A stretch of 64,000 nt of DNA, from assembly GCF_023744375.2 (NCBI RefSeq), contig NZ_CP146284.1, positions 930,001 to 994,000 of the forward strand. The letters are read 5' to 3'. This DNA is from Parabacteroides sp. AD58 (GTDB lineage Bacteria; Bacteroidota; Bacteroidia; Bacteroidales; Tannerellaceae). A model generated the notes under the pieces. The model was given only the letters and a program-made list of their open reading frames with translations. It did no database searches and was not told the DNA's origin. Position 1 is the first letter of the stretch, and every line of letters begins with the position of its first letter. Both the position numbers and the translations under genes were made by a program. Positions 31,897-41,694 of the stretch are shown here, piece after piece.

Positions 31897-33438
31897 ATGA
31901 AGAAAGCAATTCTATTACTATTAGCTGCCGTTGCATTACCGGCATGGGCACAACGAGATGCATCAGTCCGCATTTATCCGGACAAAGGTACAACCACAAT
32001 CAACAAAAACTTGTACGGACATTTTGCCGAACATTTGGGAAGTTGTATTTACGGAGGACTTTGGGTTGGTCCGGACAGCGATATTCCCAATACGCAAGGT
32101 TACAGAACCGATGTCCTCGAAGCGTTGAAAAAACTGCAAGTTCCTGTTCTTCGCTGGCCCGGAGGTTGCTTTGCCGACGAATATCACTGGATGGATGGCA
32201 TCGGCCCTAAAGAGCAACGCCCCAAAATGGTCAATAACAACTGGGGTGGAACCATCGAAGACAACAGCTTTGGTACACACGAATTTCTCAATCTGTGTGA
32301 ACTGATCGGTTGCGAACCCTATGTCAGCCTCAATGTCGGTAGCGGAAGTGTGGAAGAAATGGCCAAATGGATCGAATATATGACGTCTGAAGGCGACAGT
32401 CCGATGGCCCGGTTGAGAAGACAGAACGGACGAGACAAAGCCTGGAAAGTAAAATACATCGGTGTCGGCAATGAAAGCTGGGGCTGCGGTGGAAGCATGC
32501 GTCCGGAATACTATTCGGACTTATACAGACGATATTCTACTTATTGCCGGAATTACGACGGAAATCAGCTATTCAAAGTAGCCAGCGGAGCCAGTGATTA
32601 TGACTATAACTGGACAGAAGTCCTGATGAAAAACATCGGTGGACGCATGGATGGCATTTCTTTACATTATTATACAGTAACCGGCTGGGACGGAAGTAAA
32701 GGTTCGGCCACCGATTTCGATCCGGATGACTTCTACTGGACCATGGGAAAATGTCTGGAAATCGAACCGGTCATCCAAAAGCATATCCAAATCATGGATA
32801 AATATGATCCGAAAAAGAATATCGCCCTGATGGTAGATGAATGGGGAACTTGGTGGGACGTTGAACCGGGAACCAACGCCGGTCACCTTTACCAGCAGAA
32901 TACCATGCGTGATGCTTTTGTGGCAGCACTGACATTGAATTTGTTCCACAAATACTGTGATCGCATCCAGATGACGAATATTGCCCAGATCGTTAATGTA
33001 CTCCAGTCTGTTATTCTGACAAACGGAAAGAAAATGCTCCTGACACCTACCTATCACGTATTCGAAATGTATAAAGTACATCAGGACGCAACCTGGTTGC
33101 CGTTGGATCTGATTTGTGATCAGGTAAAAGTAAGAGATGATCGTACAGTCCCGATGCTCAGTGTTTCGGCCTCGAAAGATAAAGCCGGTAAAATACACAT
33201 CAGCCTGGCAAATGTAGACCTCGAACAGACAGAAGACGTACAAATTGACTTACAAGGATTACAACTCAAGGAAGTCAATGGTCGTATCCTGGCTGGCAGC
33301 AACATCAATGCCCATAACACATTTGATCAGCCACATCAGGTAGAACCGAAAGAATTCAAAGGAGCAAAAATTGACAAAGACGGCTTGCTGCATGTCCAAA
33401 TGCCCGCCCAGTCGATTGTAGTTCTCGAAGTAAAATAA
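31897..33438 (+). CDS. Secreted alpha-L-arabinofuranosidase, GH51
   Basis: A 513-aa exo-acting enzyme releasing arabinose from arabinan, arabinoxylan or arabinogalactan. The signal peptide is residues 1-18 (ends AWAQ). The GH51 TIM barrel has the acid/base Glu in VGNESWG (about residue 194) and the nucleophile Glu in [10 protein letters not shown] (about residue 313). A C-terminal beta-sandwich follows. It sits at one edge of the pentose/galactose cluster, with a second, larger GH51 at the other edge. It has its own promoter and is likely induced by arabinose via the cluster's Nudix-type regulator (inferred). Confidence 0.95.
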   Translation: MKKAILLLLAAVALPAWAQRDASVRIYPDKGTTTINKNLYGHFAEHLGSCIYGGLWVGPDSDIPNTQGYRTDVLEALKKLQVPVLRWPGGCFADEYHWMDGIGPKEQRPKMVNNNWGGTIEDNSFGTHEFLNLCELIGCEPYVSLNVGSGSVEEMAKWIEYMTSEGDSPMARLRRQNGRDKAWKVKYIGVGNESWGCGGSMRPEYYSDLYRRYSTYCRNYDGNQLFKVASGASDYDYNWTEVLMKNIGGRMDGISLHYYTVTGWDGSKGSATDFDPDDFYWTMGKCLEIEPVIQKHIQIMDKYDPKKNIALMVDEWGTWWDVEPGTNAGHLYQQNTMRDAFVAALTLNLFHKYCDRIQMTNIAQIVNVLQSVILTNGKKMLLTPTYHVFEMYKVHQDATWLPLDLICDQVKVRDDRTVPMLSVSASKDKAGKIHISLANVDLEQTEDVQIDLQGLQLKEVNGRILAGSNINAHNTFDQPHQVEPKEFKGAKIDKDGLLHVQMPAQSIVVLEVK

Positions 33439-33450
33439 GTATTTCCCATA

Positions 33451-33500
33451 CAAAAAACTTCCACTTCTATCCGAACAGAGCGGATGCAGAAGTGGAAGTT
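33451..33500 (-). terminator. Intrinsic terminator of the cytidylate-kinase-like gene
   Basis: AACTTCCACTTCT (33456-33468) pairs with AGAAGTGGAAGTT (33488-33500), with an inner ATCCG/CGGAT stem. Six U residues follow on the minus strand. It may also stop the convergent arabinofuranosidase message. Confidence 0.85.
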
Positions 33501-33524
33501 CTATATAAACCAGCTTAACTGGAA

Positions 33525-34157
33525 TTATTTCCTTAGCTTTCTCTCCACAAATGTCTTGATGAAATCAACCGTATCATCAATACCTAATATCGAAGCATCA
33601 ATGGAAAGATTATAGGAAGCGGCAGCACCCCATGTTTTATTTGTATAATAATTATAGTAAGATGCGCGTCCTTTATCTGTCTTCGTCATCAGATTCTTCG
33701 CTTCTTCAACAGAAACGCCCATACTCTCAACAATACGCTGAACACGAATCTCCGGATTATTATGAATAAAGAAACTGATGCAAGCCGGGTCATCCCGCAA
33801 GATATAATCGGCACAACGGCCAACCATCACACACGACTCCTTCGCCGCTAGATTCCGGATTGCTTCGCTTTGGATACGGAACAGCTCATCATTTGACAGG
33901 ATATCATTATAAGGCATAAACATGCCCATATACGGATAACCCATCGTAAAAGCATAAGCCATACCACTTGATGCCCGCTCATCAGCCTTCTCAAAGACTT
34001 CGGTACATAAGCCACTTTCACGGGCAGCTACGGCTATCAGTTCCTTATCATAATAGCCTATTCCCAAGACTTTCGCTAATTTCATGCCAATTTCACGGCC
34101 ACCACTTCCAAACTGACGACCGATGGTCAATATCATTCTATTTTTGTTATCTTCCAT
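33525..34157 (-). CDS. Cytidylate kinase-like protein
   Basis: About 210 aa from the ATG at 34157; a further in-frame ATG at 34136 begins the domain itself. The P-loop region is ILTIGRQFGSGGREIG, as in the cytidylate-kinase-like (AAA_26) family; then GIGYYDKELI, a DERASS region and VMVGRCADYILRDDP. These proteins are distinct from true CMP kinase and their substrate is not established. The gene is separate from the tkt-rpiB operon, with its own promoter (34192-34222) and terminator. Confidence 0.88.
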   Translation of the reverse strand: MEDNKNRMILTIGRQFGSGGREIGMKLAKVLGIGYYDKELIAVAARESGLCTEVFEKADERASSGMAYAFTMGYPYMGMFMPYNDILSNDELFRIQSEAIRNLAAKESCVMVGRCADYILRDDPACISFFIHNNPEIRVQRIVESMGVSVEEAKNLMTKTDKGRASYYNYYTNKTWGAAASYNLSIDASILGIDDTVDFIKTFVERKLRK

Positions 34158-34191
34158 TTTCCTTCCGTATTTTTCAATCAAACCTATATCG

Positions 34192-34222
34192 CAAATCTAT
34201 CTTTTTTCTTCCAAGAAAGCAA
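34192..34222 (-). promoter_or_regulatory. Promoter of the cytidylate-kinase-like gene
   Basis: Minus-strand TAGATTTG (34192-34199) and TTG (34220-34222), spacing 20 bp. Confidence 0.6.
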
Positions 34223-34326
34223 ATTTTAATTACGAAAAACCAATTGGAATTTTAAACAGCCGTTTTCCTCATTTTGACAGATAAAAGAAAGGTCTGTAAT
34301 GAGCTAAATGAAACTGAGAAGAGCAT

Positions 34327-34362
34327 AAAAAAATCCTTCTTGCGAAAACCACAAGAAGGATT
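34327..34362 (-). terminator. Intrinsic terminator of the tkt-rpiB operon
   Basis: AATCCTTCTTG (34332-34342) pairs perfectly with CAAGAAGGATT (34352-34362), with a U-run on the minus strand, 24 bp past the rpiB stop. Confidence 0.88.
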
Positions 34363-34386
34363 CAATGTATTTTATTCTATGTATAA

Positions 34387-34821
34387 TTAGAATTCAGATA
34401 TTTTTTCTACTCTACGCTGATGACGTCCGCCTTCAAAAGGTGTACTGAAAAAAGCATCCATGACTTTCAATGCTTCTTCTTCTGAAATAAAACGACCCGG
34501 CATAACCAAGACATTGGCGTCATTATGCGCACGTGCCAAAACAGCCAGTTCCTCTTTCCAGCAAAGAGCTGCACGAATTGCTTTATGCTTATTCAATGTC
34601 ATACTGATACCGTTACCAGATCCACAGATAGCAATACCCGGATAAACTTCGCCCTTTTCTACTGCCTCTGCTAAAGGATGAGCAAAATCGGGATAATCAC
34701 AACTATCAGCAGAATTAGTCCCGAAATCTTTGAACTCCCAACCTCTTTCTCTTAAAACTTTCTTTACAAATTCCTTCAAAGGGAATCCGGCATGATCGCA
34801 ACACAATCCAATTGTTTTCAT
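34387..34821 (-). CDS. rpiB: Ribose 5-phosphate isomerase B
   Basis: A 144-aa RpiB/LacAB-fold isomerase interconverting ribose-5-P and ribulose-5-P. Motifs: CCDHAGFPLKEFV at the phosphate site, and AICGSGNGISMTLNKHKAIRAAL with the catalytic Cys and the anion-binding loop. Length is normal. It is 7 bp downstream of tkt and forms a non-oxidative pentose-phosphate operon with it, feeding pentoses released by the neighbouring arabinofuranosidases into central metabolism. Confidence 0.96.
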   Translation of the reverse strand: MKTIGLCCDHAGFPLKEFVKKVLRERGWEFKDFGTNSADSCDYPDFAHPLAEAVEKGEVYPGIAICGSGNGISMTLNKHKAIRAALCWKEELAVLARAHNDANVLVMPGRFISEEEALKVMDAFFSTPFEGGRHQRRVEKISEF

Positions 34822-34828
34822 AGAATAT

Positions 34829-36862
34829 TTATTCAGCCAGTAACTCTTTTACCTGTTTATATACATTCTGGCCTGTAAAGCCTAATTTTTCATCCAATAC
34901 TTTGTATGGAGCGGAATAACCAAATGAATTCATTCCCCATACACGACCATTGAAACCTACCAAGCTTTCCATGCTTACCGGCAAACCGGCTGTCAATGCA
35001 AAGTTCTTACCGTCCGGCTTAATGACAGAATACTGATAATCTTTCGGCTGAGCACGGAACAATCCTTCTGACGGAACAGAAACGATACGAACCTTAACAC
35101 CGTCAGCTCTTAATAAAGCAGCACCATCCACCAAAGTAGATACTTCAGAACCTGACGCAATCAACGTAACATCCGGATTGGCATCCTCATTCAGAATATA
35201 AGCACCCTTTTCTGCTCCTAATGCCTCTTGATATCGATTTCCCTTCGCAGGAAGATCAGTTATATTTTGACGGGACAAAATTAACGCAGTCGGCGTTGAC
35301 ATATTTTCCATCGCCATTTTCCATGCAACAGTAGTCTCAGCACCGTCTGCCGGACGAAGTACCAACATAGAATTCTGTCCTTTATGGTTCTTCAGCTTCT
35401 CCAACAAACGAACCTGTGCTTCCTGTTCAACCGGCTGGTGAGTCGGACCATCTTCTCCAACACGGAAAGCATCATGTGTCCAGATGAACTTAACTGGCTG
35501 TTCCATTAAGGCAGCCATTCGCAAAGCAGGTTTCATATAGTCTGAGAAGACAAAGAACGTACCGCACGCAGCGATGACACCACCATGCAATGACATACCA
35601 ATACAGATACAAGCCATCGTCAGTTCAGCCACACCTGCCTGGAAAAAGGCTCCACTGAAATCGCCTTTCACAAAGGCATGTGTCTTCTTCAAGAAACCAT
35701 CTGTCTTATCCGAATTAGACAAATCGGCTGAAGCGCAAATCATATTCTCTACCGAAGAAGCCAATACGCCTAATACGGTAGCAGAAGCAGCTCGAGTTGC
35801 CTGATTGGCTTTCTGTTGAATGCCGGCCCAATCTATTTCAGGAATCTTACCAGCAAACCAGTTTGCCATTTTAACAGCCAAATCCGGATGAGCTTCTGCC
35901 CAAGCCGCCTTAACAGCTTTCTTTTCGGCCATTAATTCATTCAATTCAGCTTTTCTTTTTGCATATAAAGCTTCCACTTCAGGGAAAATGACAAATGGGT
36001 TTTCCGGGTCTCCGCCCAAGTTCTTAATTGTATCTTCCATTGAAACACCGGCGGCTGATAATGGCTGGCCATGTGTGGAAACCTTATTTTCATAACTGCT
36101 ATGATCAGCACCTAATGCGCCTTTGCCCATAACAGTTGTACCAATAATCAAAGTAGGTCTTTCTTTCTCAGCTTTTGCTTCTTTCAAAGCCTGACGAATA
36201 GCGTCTGCGTCATTACCATCGATCGAAATAACCTTCCAACCCCATGACTCATATTTTAAAGCGACATTTTCATTATCAACCTCGTCTACTTTCGTAGAAA
36301 GCTGAATATTGTTGGCATCGTAGAACATAATCAAATTATCCAGGCCCAATGTACCAGCAACACGTCCTGCTCCTTGAGATATTTCCTCTTGTATGCCGCC
36401 ATCAGAAATATAGGCATAAATAGTCTGATCCATTACTTCTTTGCCTAAACGGGCCTGAAGGAACTTAGCCGCAATAGCTGCTCCTACTGCATATGTATGC
36501 CCCTGGCCTAACGGACCTGAAGTATTTTCAATACCTCTATCTACATTTACTTCTGGATGTCCGGGAGTGACAGAGCCCCACTGACGGAAGTCTTTCAATT
36601 CATCCATTGTAAACTTACCGGTCAAAGCCAGTACAGAATACAACATCGGAGACATATGTCCCGGGTCCAAAAAGAAACGGTCACGTCCTTCCCATCTTGG
36701 ATTCTGCGGATCATATACTAAAAATTCAGAGAACAATACGTTGACAAAGTCTGCGCCGCCCATTGCACCGCCCGGGTGTCCTGATTTAGCCTTTTCAACC
36801 ATGGATGCAGCCAAAATACGTATATTATCAGCTGCTCTATTCATTAATTTAATGTCGTTCAT
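34829..36862 (-). CDS. tkt: Transketolase
   Basis: About 677 aa from the ATG at 36862 (MNDIKLMNRAADNIRIL), the usual Bacteroidales start. The TPP-binding N-terminal domain has SGHPGGAMGGADF, SGPLGQGHTYAVG and ISDGGIQEEISQGAGRV. The central pyrimidine-binding domain has THDAFRVGEDGPTHQPVEQ, and there is a C-terminal domain. It transfers two-carbon ketol units between pentose phosphates. It is the first gene of tkt-rpiB, with a promoter at 36886-36916 and a perfect inverted repeat further upstream that may be a sugar-regulator operator. The longer in-frame start at 36898 overlaps the promoter and is unlikely. Confidence 0.96.
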   Translation of the reverse strand: MNDIKLMNRAADNIRILAASMVEKAKSGHPGGAMGGADFVNVLFSEFLVYDPQNPRWEGRDRFFLDPGHMSPMLYSVLALTGKFTMDELKDFRQWGSVTPGHPEVNVDRGIENTSGPLGQGHTYAVGAAIAAKFLQARLGKEVMDQTIYAYISDGGIQEEISQGAGRVAGTLGLDNLIMFYDANNIQLSTKVDEVDNENVALKYESWGWKVISIDGNDADAIRQALKEAKAEKERPTLIIGTTVMGKGALGADHSSYENKVSTHGQPLSAAGVSMEDTIKNLGGDPENPFVIFPEVEALYAKRKAELNELMAEKKAVKAAWAEAHPDLAVKMANWFAGKIPEIDWAGIQQKANQATRAASATVLGVLASSVENMICASADLSNSDKTDGFLKKTHAFVKGDFSGAFFQAGVAELTMACICIGMSLHGGVIAACGTFFVFSDYMKPALRMAALMEQPVKFIWTHDAFRVGEDGPTHQPVEQEAQVRLLEKLKNHKGQNSMLVLRPADGAETTVAWKMAMENMSTPTALILSRQNITDLPAKGNRYQEALGAEKGAYILNEDANPDVTLIASGSEVSTLVDGAALLRADGVKVRIVSVPSEGLFRAQPKDYQYSVIKPDGKNFALTAGLPVSMESLVGFNGRVWGMNSFGYSAPYKVLDEKLGFTGQNVYKQVKELLAE

Positions 36863-36885
36863 ATCGCTATTCGTTAATTTGTTTG

Positions 36886-36916
36886 CAAATTTAAACATAA
36901 TTCATCAGCAAAACAA
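36886..36916 (-). promoter_or_regulatory. tkt promoter
   Basis: Minus-strand TAAATTTG (36886-36893) and TTG (36914-36916), spacing 20 bp. Confidence 0.6.
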
Positions 36917-36962
36917 TCGCTTTGACACGAATGAGCTACTTTTTATGAAAATAAAATTGACA

Positions 36963-36979
36963 TTTGTACTAATTACAAA
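36963..36979. promoter_or_regulatory. Candidate operator TTTGTA-N5-TACAAA
   Basis: A perfect 6-bp inverted repeat with 5-bp spacer lies about 70 bp upstream of the tkt -7 element and overlaps the stop codon of the Nudix-type regulator gene. Its symmetry and position suit a dimeric sugar regulator, perhaps the adjacent Nudix protein. I could not find a second clear copy near the other cluster promoters. Confidence 0.4.
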
Positions 36980-37665
36980 GAAAAACAAACACCTTTATGC
37001 TGCAAATCATCATACTTTTCCTTATTGAAAGTATAATAGAAAGCACCTCTCTTAGATGAGCTTTTATCCTTTTCTTCCAGTTTTTCCAATATATCCATAG
37101 AATTAATTTTCTTGCGGAAATTTCGCTTGTCCAAGGGTGCCTGATAAATGGCTTCATACAATGTTTGTAATTGTGGCAAAGTAAACTTCTCGGGAAGAAG
37201 ATTAAATCCAATTGGATGAGTAGCTGCCTTGCGCTGCAAAATAGCTATTGAGTCTTCTATCATTTGTTTGTGATCAAAAATCAGTTCTGGCAGTTCGGTA
37301 ATTTTAACCCAAACAGCATCATGGGCTTTCAGGGTATCTACATCTATACTAGCCATATTGACTAGTGCATAATAAGCAGCAGAGATAACCCGCTCTCCTA
37401 AATCGCGGGTTATCTCTCCATAAACTCTTACTTGCTCCATAAATAAATTGTCAACTCCAGAACAATCTGTCAGGACTCTGTTAGCAGCCTGAGATACACT
37501 TTCTCCTTCACGGACAAATCCGCCCATCAAAGACCATGAACCTTTCAGAGGTTCAAAAGAACGTTTATACAACAGTACATGCAGTTCTCTGTTATCGAAT
37601 CCGATCAAAATACAATCGACAGCAACAAAGAATTTAGACTCACCCTGATAATATAATGTTGACAT
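36973..37665 (-). CDS. Nudix-fold sugar regulator (AraR/NrtR-like)
   Basis: A 230-aa protein. The N-terminal Nudix domain (residues about 8-140) has a degenerate Nudix box: GGFVREGESVSQAANRVLTDCSGV lacks the usual REUxEE catalytic core, so it is probably a sensor rather than a hydrolase. The C-terminal winged helix (about 150-215) has FTLPQLQTLYEAIYQAPLDK, RNFRKKINSMDIL and the wing KRGAFYYTF. This is the architecture of NrtR and of Bacteroides AraR, which controls arabinose genes. Its place among tkt, galK and two arabinofuranosidases supports a sugar-responsive role. It lies 25 bp after galK. Confidence 0.88.
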   Translation of the reverse strand: MSTLYYQGESKFFVAVDCILIGFDNRELHVLLYKRSFEPLKGSWSLMGGFVREGESVSQAANRVLTDCSGVDNLFMEQVRVYGEITRDLGERVISAAYYALVNMASIDVDTLKAHDAVWVKITELPELIFDHKQMIEDSIAILQRKAATHPIGFNLLPEKFTLPQLQTLYEAIYQAPLDKRNFRKKINSMDILEKLEEKDKSSSKRGAFYYTFNKEKYDDLQHKGVCFSL

Positions 37666-37690
37666 AATATTTAGGAATTATAAACGTGTA

Positions 37691-38842
37691 TTAAGCCAGA
37701 CGTCTGGCACCATCACTGATAACTACATTGTATAATTTAGGCTCATGACCGAATTTCTTTGTATATTCAGCAAAAGCTTTCGCCACAAAAGCATCATATT
37801 TATCCTCCTTTACCAAATTGATGGTACAACCACCGAAACCTCCTCCCATCACACGAGAGCCAGTTACGCCACATTCCTTGGCAATATCATTTAAGAAATC
37901 AAGTTCTTCGCAACTAACTTCATACAATTTACTCATGCCGTAGTGCGTTCCATACATCTTTTCTCCGACTGTTTCGTAATCGCCTTTCTCCAATGCATCA
38001 CAAACGTCCAATACGCGTTGAATTTCTTCGATGACATATTCAGCACGCATATAGTCTTCAGCACTTACATCAGCCTTCACTTCATTCAACATTTCCATCG
38101 TAGCATCTCTCAGGAATTCCACTTCCGGATGATTACGCTTAATGGCTGCAACTACGTTCTCACAAGACTGACGGCGTTTGTTATAGGCAGATGAAGCCAG
38201 TTCATGTTTAACTACTGAATCCAGCAAGACCAGTTTATAACCAGCGGCTTCCGGATCAAACGGGAAATATTTGTATTCCAATGAACGACAATCCAAACGG
38301 ATCAGATGGCCTTTCTTACCAAAAACAGAAGCGAACTGGTCCATAATACCACAATTCACGCCACAATAATTGTGTTCTGTAGCCTGACCGATCTTTGCCA
38401 GTTCAAACTTGTCAATGTTCAATTCAAAGATTTCATTCAAGGCAAAGGCATAAGTACTTTCCAAAGCAGCAGAAGAAGACATGCCTGCTCCTAAAGGAAC
38501 ATCTCCGGCAAATGTGGTATCAAATCCCTGAATATTGCCACCTCGTTTGATGATTTCACGGCATACACCAAAGATATAACGCGCCCAGCTGGCCTTTGGT
38601 GCATCCTCTTCTGTCAAGCCAAATTCTGCATAATCATTCAAATCAATCGAAAATGCACGTACTTTTCCTGTTCCATTAGGCTTGATTTCTGCAATCATGC
38701 CTTTATCGATGGCACCAGGGAAAACAAAACCTCCGTTATAATCTGTATGTTCACCTATCAAGTTAATACGACCTGGCGAAGCATAAAAAGCACCCGTTGT
38801 ATTAAACAGTTCCTCGAATTTCTTACTGATCTTCTCTTTCAT
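37691..38842 (-). CDS. galK: Galactokinase
   Basis: A 383-aa GHMP kinase phosphorylating alpha-D-galactose to galactose-1-P. Signature order: PGRINLIGEHTDYNGGFVFP (residues about 23-42), the ATP loop PLGAGMSSSAALE (about 115-127), and GSRVMGGGFGGCTINLV (about 335-350). Length is typical. It lies downstream of the MFS transporter across a terminator-like hairpin, and upstream of the Nudix regulator. In this strain the upstream galM gene is broken by an IS element, which may affect its expression. Confidence 0.97.
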   Translation of the reverse strand: MKEKISKKFEELFNTTGAFYASPGRINLIGEHTDYNGGFVFPGAIDKGMIAEIKPNGTGKVRAFSIDLNDYAEFGLTEEDAPKASWARYIFGVCREIIKRGGNIQGFDTTFAGDVPLGAGMSSSAALESTYAFALNEIFELNIDKFELAKIGQATEHNYCGVNCGIMDQFASVFGKKGHLIRLDCRSLEYKYFPFDPEAAGYKLVLLDSVVKHELASSAYNKRRQSCENVVAAIKRNHPEVEFLRDATMEMLNEVKADVSAEDYMRAEYVIEEIQRVLDVCDALEKGDYETVGEKMYGTHYGMSKLYEVSCEELDFLNDIAKECGVTGSRVMGGGFGGCTINLVKEDKYDAFVAKAFAEYTKKFGHEPKLYNVVISDGARRLA

Positions 38843-38863
38843 AATGACAAATAATATTCAATT

Positions 38864-38909
38864 AAAAAAATAAGCAGCTAAGTAGAATAGTAACCCTACT
38901 TAGCTACTT
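38864..38909 (-). terminator. Hairpin/terminator between the sugar transporter and galK
   Basis: AAGCAGCTAAGTAG (38872-38885) pairs with CTACTTAGCTACTT (38896-38909) with one mismatch, followed on the minus strand by an interrupted U-run. It could end the galM-transporter message or only lower read-through to galK. Confidence 0.7.
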
Positions 38910-38936
38910 TTACCCTATAATTTTATTCTCGCTTAA

Positions 38937-40214
38937 TCAATCAACAGGAATATCCTTATTGACATTTTTACTTCCAATTAACGCATAGTACAACAGATAA
39001 GCCAAACCAACCAAGATAACGAAATAACTTGCCTGGAAACCAGCATTATCAGCAACTACACCTTGAATCAACGGCAGAATACCACCACCGCAAACCATTA
39101 CCATGAAGAATCCGGAAGCAGCTTCTGTATATTTACCCAAGCCTTCAACAGCCAAGTTGAAGATTCCACCCCACATGATTGATGTACACAAACCACAAAG
39201 AGCCAAGAACATGATACCAATTGGAACTTCAACCATACCGAATGACAAGCTTGACAAGAATACCGGCATGCTCACTTTCGTTGTAATCGGAGCAAAAATA
39301 GCAATCAAGATAAATACAAGACCTACTGCTGAAGCCAAAGTCAACATAGATTTACTTGAGAACCGAGCACCTAAAGAAGCACCACACAAACGTCCTACCA
39401 TCATCAGGAACCAGTAAGTACCTACCAAACTACCTGCGGTTGTCGGGTCAATACCCAGCTCTTCGCTCGTTGCAAACAGGTTCATAAAGTTAGGAATACC
39501 AACTTCAACACCTACATAAATAAAGATGGCAACCGTTCCTAAAATAAAGTGACGGAAAGAGAAAGCACTATGCTTGTCTGACGAACTTGAACTTTTCTGC
39601 TGACGTTCCAGACTTGGTTCCGGAATGTTCATACTGATCAATACGATAAATGCCAAAGCAAAGATACCCATTGCCAAGAACAGAGCCGGAGCTGCATCAC
39701 TAATCGTTGCCTGAGCAGCATCACCCATTAAATAACCTACCAATACCGGAACGATTGTTGCACCGATGGAGTTAACAGAACCTGCGACCTGAATCAGCTG
39801 GTTCCCTTTATTACCGCCACCACCTAAGGTGTTCAACATCGGATTAACTACGGTATTCAGCATACACATAGAGAAACCTGAAACGAAAGCACCTGTCAAA
39901 TAAACAGCATAGCTTCCTGCCAAGCCTGACAAATAAGAAATAAATACACCTACAAAGCCAACGATGATGGCTAATAAAGCTGTTTTCTTGTAACCAATTT
40001 TCTGCAACAACATACCGGCAGGCACACCCATAAACGCATAAGCGATAAAGTTGGCGGCGTTACCCAACTGCGACATCAGGTTTGTTGCCTGAAACTGGTG
40101 TTTAACAATGACTCCGAACGGATTCTGCAGACCCGTTACGAATGAGATCATAAAAAACAATGCCACCATCATAATGATAGGCAATGTGTAATTTTTCTGA
40201 TTAGTTGAATTCAT
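38937..40214 (-). CDS. Sugar:H+ symporter, MFS (glucose/galactose type)
   Basis: A 425-aa, 12-helix MFS transporter of the FucP/GluP (FHS) family. Visible are FFMISFVTGLQNPFGVIVKH in helix 1 and the FHS-typical ...AYAFMGVPAGMLLQKIGYKKT, plus a central cytoplasmic loop rich in Ser (KSSSSSDK). Family members import glucose, galactose or fucose with protons. Its place between galM and galK points to galactose. It lies 37 bp downstream of the broken galM, in the same direction. Confidence 0.93.
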   Translation of the reverse strand: MNSTNQKNYTLPIIMMVALFFMISFVTGLQNPFGVIVKHQFQATNLMSQLGNAANFIAYAFMGVPAGMLLQKIGYKKTALLAIIVGFVGVFISYLSGLAGSYAVYLTGAFVSGFSMCMLNTVVNPMLNTLGGGGNKGNQLIQVAGSVNSIGATIVPVLVGYLMGDAAQATISDAAPALFLAMGIFALAFIVLISMNIPEPSLERQQKSSSSSDKHSAFSFRHFILGTVAIFIYVGVEVGIPNFMNLFATSEELGIDPTTAGSLVGTYWFLMMVGRLCGASLGARFSSKSMLTLASAVGLVFILIAIFAPITTKVSMPVFLSSLSFGMVEVPIGIMFLALCGLCTSIMWGGIFNLAVEGLGKYTEAASGFFMVMVCGGGILPLIQGVVADNAGFQASYFVILVGLAYLLYYALIGSKNVNKDIPVD

Positions 40215-40670
40215 TTGTTTTTAAGTCGTTTAATTATTAATGTTTTATTGATTATTCTACGCTAAATTTATATACTGTCTGACTCTGGAAGATTTCTCCT
40301 GGGCGCAAAACAGTTGATGGATATTCCGGTTTGTTCGGACTATCGGGGAAATGTTGTGTTTCCAAACAGAAAGAACAGCGTTCTGGGTAAGGATGACCGT
40401 TTTTACCAATGATTGATTCATTCAACCAATTGGCTGTATAAAGTTGAATACCCGGTTCTGTAGTATAGGTTTCCATCACAATACCTGTTTTAGGAGAATA
40501 GCAGCGCGAAGCCAGTGCCATTTCATTCCCTTCCTTATTTAATACACTTGAGTTCAACTTATAAATGCAACTTTTTGGGTGCGGATAATAAGCAATAAAA
40601 ACATTTATTTTTCAGAGAGGAAAGAGAGACAATGTCCCCCTTTCTCTCACTCTGAATGGATAAAGTTTGC

Positions 40671-40678
40671 TATCTTTG
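40671..40678 (+). promoter_or_regulatory. Transposase promoter -7 element
   Basis: TATCTTTG inside the IS, 35 bp before the transposase ATG. Confidence 0.45.
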
Positions 40679-40713
40679 CTTTAATTGTCCGTCCAAAGAA
40701 AAAAAAGTTGCAG

Positions 40714-41694
40714 ATGAGCAAACATATAACCGAGGAACAAAGGTATGCAATTTCTATGATGTTGCAAATACCGATGAGCAAAAAAGCAATAGCGGAAGCT
40801 ATCGGAGTAGATAAAAGCACTGTTTACAGGGAGATAAAGCGCAATTGCGACGCCCGAAGTGGTAGCTATAGCATGGAGCTTGCCCAGCGAAAAGCAGACA
40901 GGCGCAAGCAGCAAAAACATCGCAAGGAAGTGCTTACACCGGCAATGAGAAAACGGATAATAAAGCTGTTGAAGAAAGGATTCAGCCCGGAGCAGATTGT
41001 CGGCAGGAGCCGCTTGGAGGGAATTGCGATGGTATCTCACGAAACGATATATCGCTGGATTTGGGAGGATAAGCGGCGGGGTGGCAAACTGCACAAATAT
41101 CTTCGCAGACAAGGTCGCAGGTATGCCAAACGTGGTTCTAAAAATGCAGGGCGAGGATTTATCCCAGGCAGGGTGGATATTGATGAGCGTCCCGAGATAG
41201 TGGAACTGAAGGAGAGATTTGGTGATTTAGAGATAGATACAATTATTGGTAAGAACCACAAAGGTGCCATTCTTACCATTAACGACAGAGCAACAAGCAG
41301 GGTCTGGATACGCAAGTTGTCGGGAAAAGAAGCCATCCCGGTAGCTAAGATTGCAGTATGGGCACTGCGGAAAGTGAAAAACTTAATACACACAATTACG
41401 GCTGACAATGGAAAGGAGTTTGCAAAGCACGAGGAAATTGCGCAAAAATTGGAAATAAAATTCTATTTTTGCAAACCATACCACTCATGGGAACGTGGTG
41501 CCAATGAAAACACCAACGGGCTTATCAGGCAGTATATCCCAAAGGGTAAGGACTTTAGTGAAGTAACCAACAAACAGATTAAGTGGATTGAAAATAAACT
41601 CAATAATCGACCTCGTAAAAGACTTGGATACCTCACGCCAAACGAAAAATTTAAACAAATTATTAATCAGAATTCTGTTGCATTTGCAAGTTGA
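40714..41694 (+). CDS. IS30-family transposase
   Basis: 326 aa from the ATG at 40714; the longer frame to 40579 extends into the IS leader and promoter. The N-terminal helix-turn-helix (residues about 5-45) has MSKKAIAEAIGVDKSTVYRE. An IS30-type second HTH region is FSPEQIVGRSRLEG. The DDE catalytic core has D in FGDLEIDTIIGKNHKG, D in TITADNGKEF and E in YHSWERGANENTNGLIRQY. It appears intact, so the element may be mobile. The stop is 7 bp inside the right end of the IS. Confidence 0.96.
   Translation: MSKHITEEQRYAISMMLQIPMSKKAIAEAIGVDKSTVYREIKRNCDARSGSYSMELAQRKADRRKQQKHRKEVLTPAMRKRIIKLLKKGFSPEQIVGRSRLEGIAMVSHETIYRWIWEDKRRGGKLHKYLRRQGRRYAKRGSKNAGRGFIPGRVDIDERPEIVELKERFGDLEIDTIIGKNHKGAILTINDRATSRVWIRKLSGKEAIPVAKIAVWALRKVKNLIHTITADNGKEFAKHEEIAQKLEIKFYFCKPYHSWERGANENTNGLIRQYIPKGKDFSEVTNKQIKWIENKLNNRPRKRLGYLTPNEKFKQIINQNSVAFAS

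Noticed and set aside
32662..33243. A 193-codon open frame on the minus strand
   Set aside because: Antisense to the GH51 gene, which is fully supported by catalytic motifs.
36973..37665. Active Nudix hydrolase
   Set aside because: The Nudix box lacks the REUxEE catalytic glutamates and a C-terminal winged helix is present, so a regulator is the better call.
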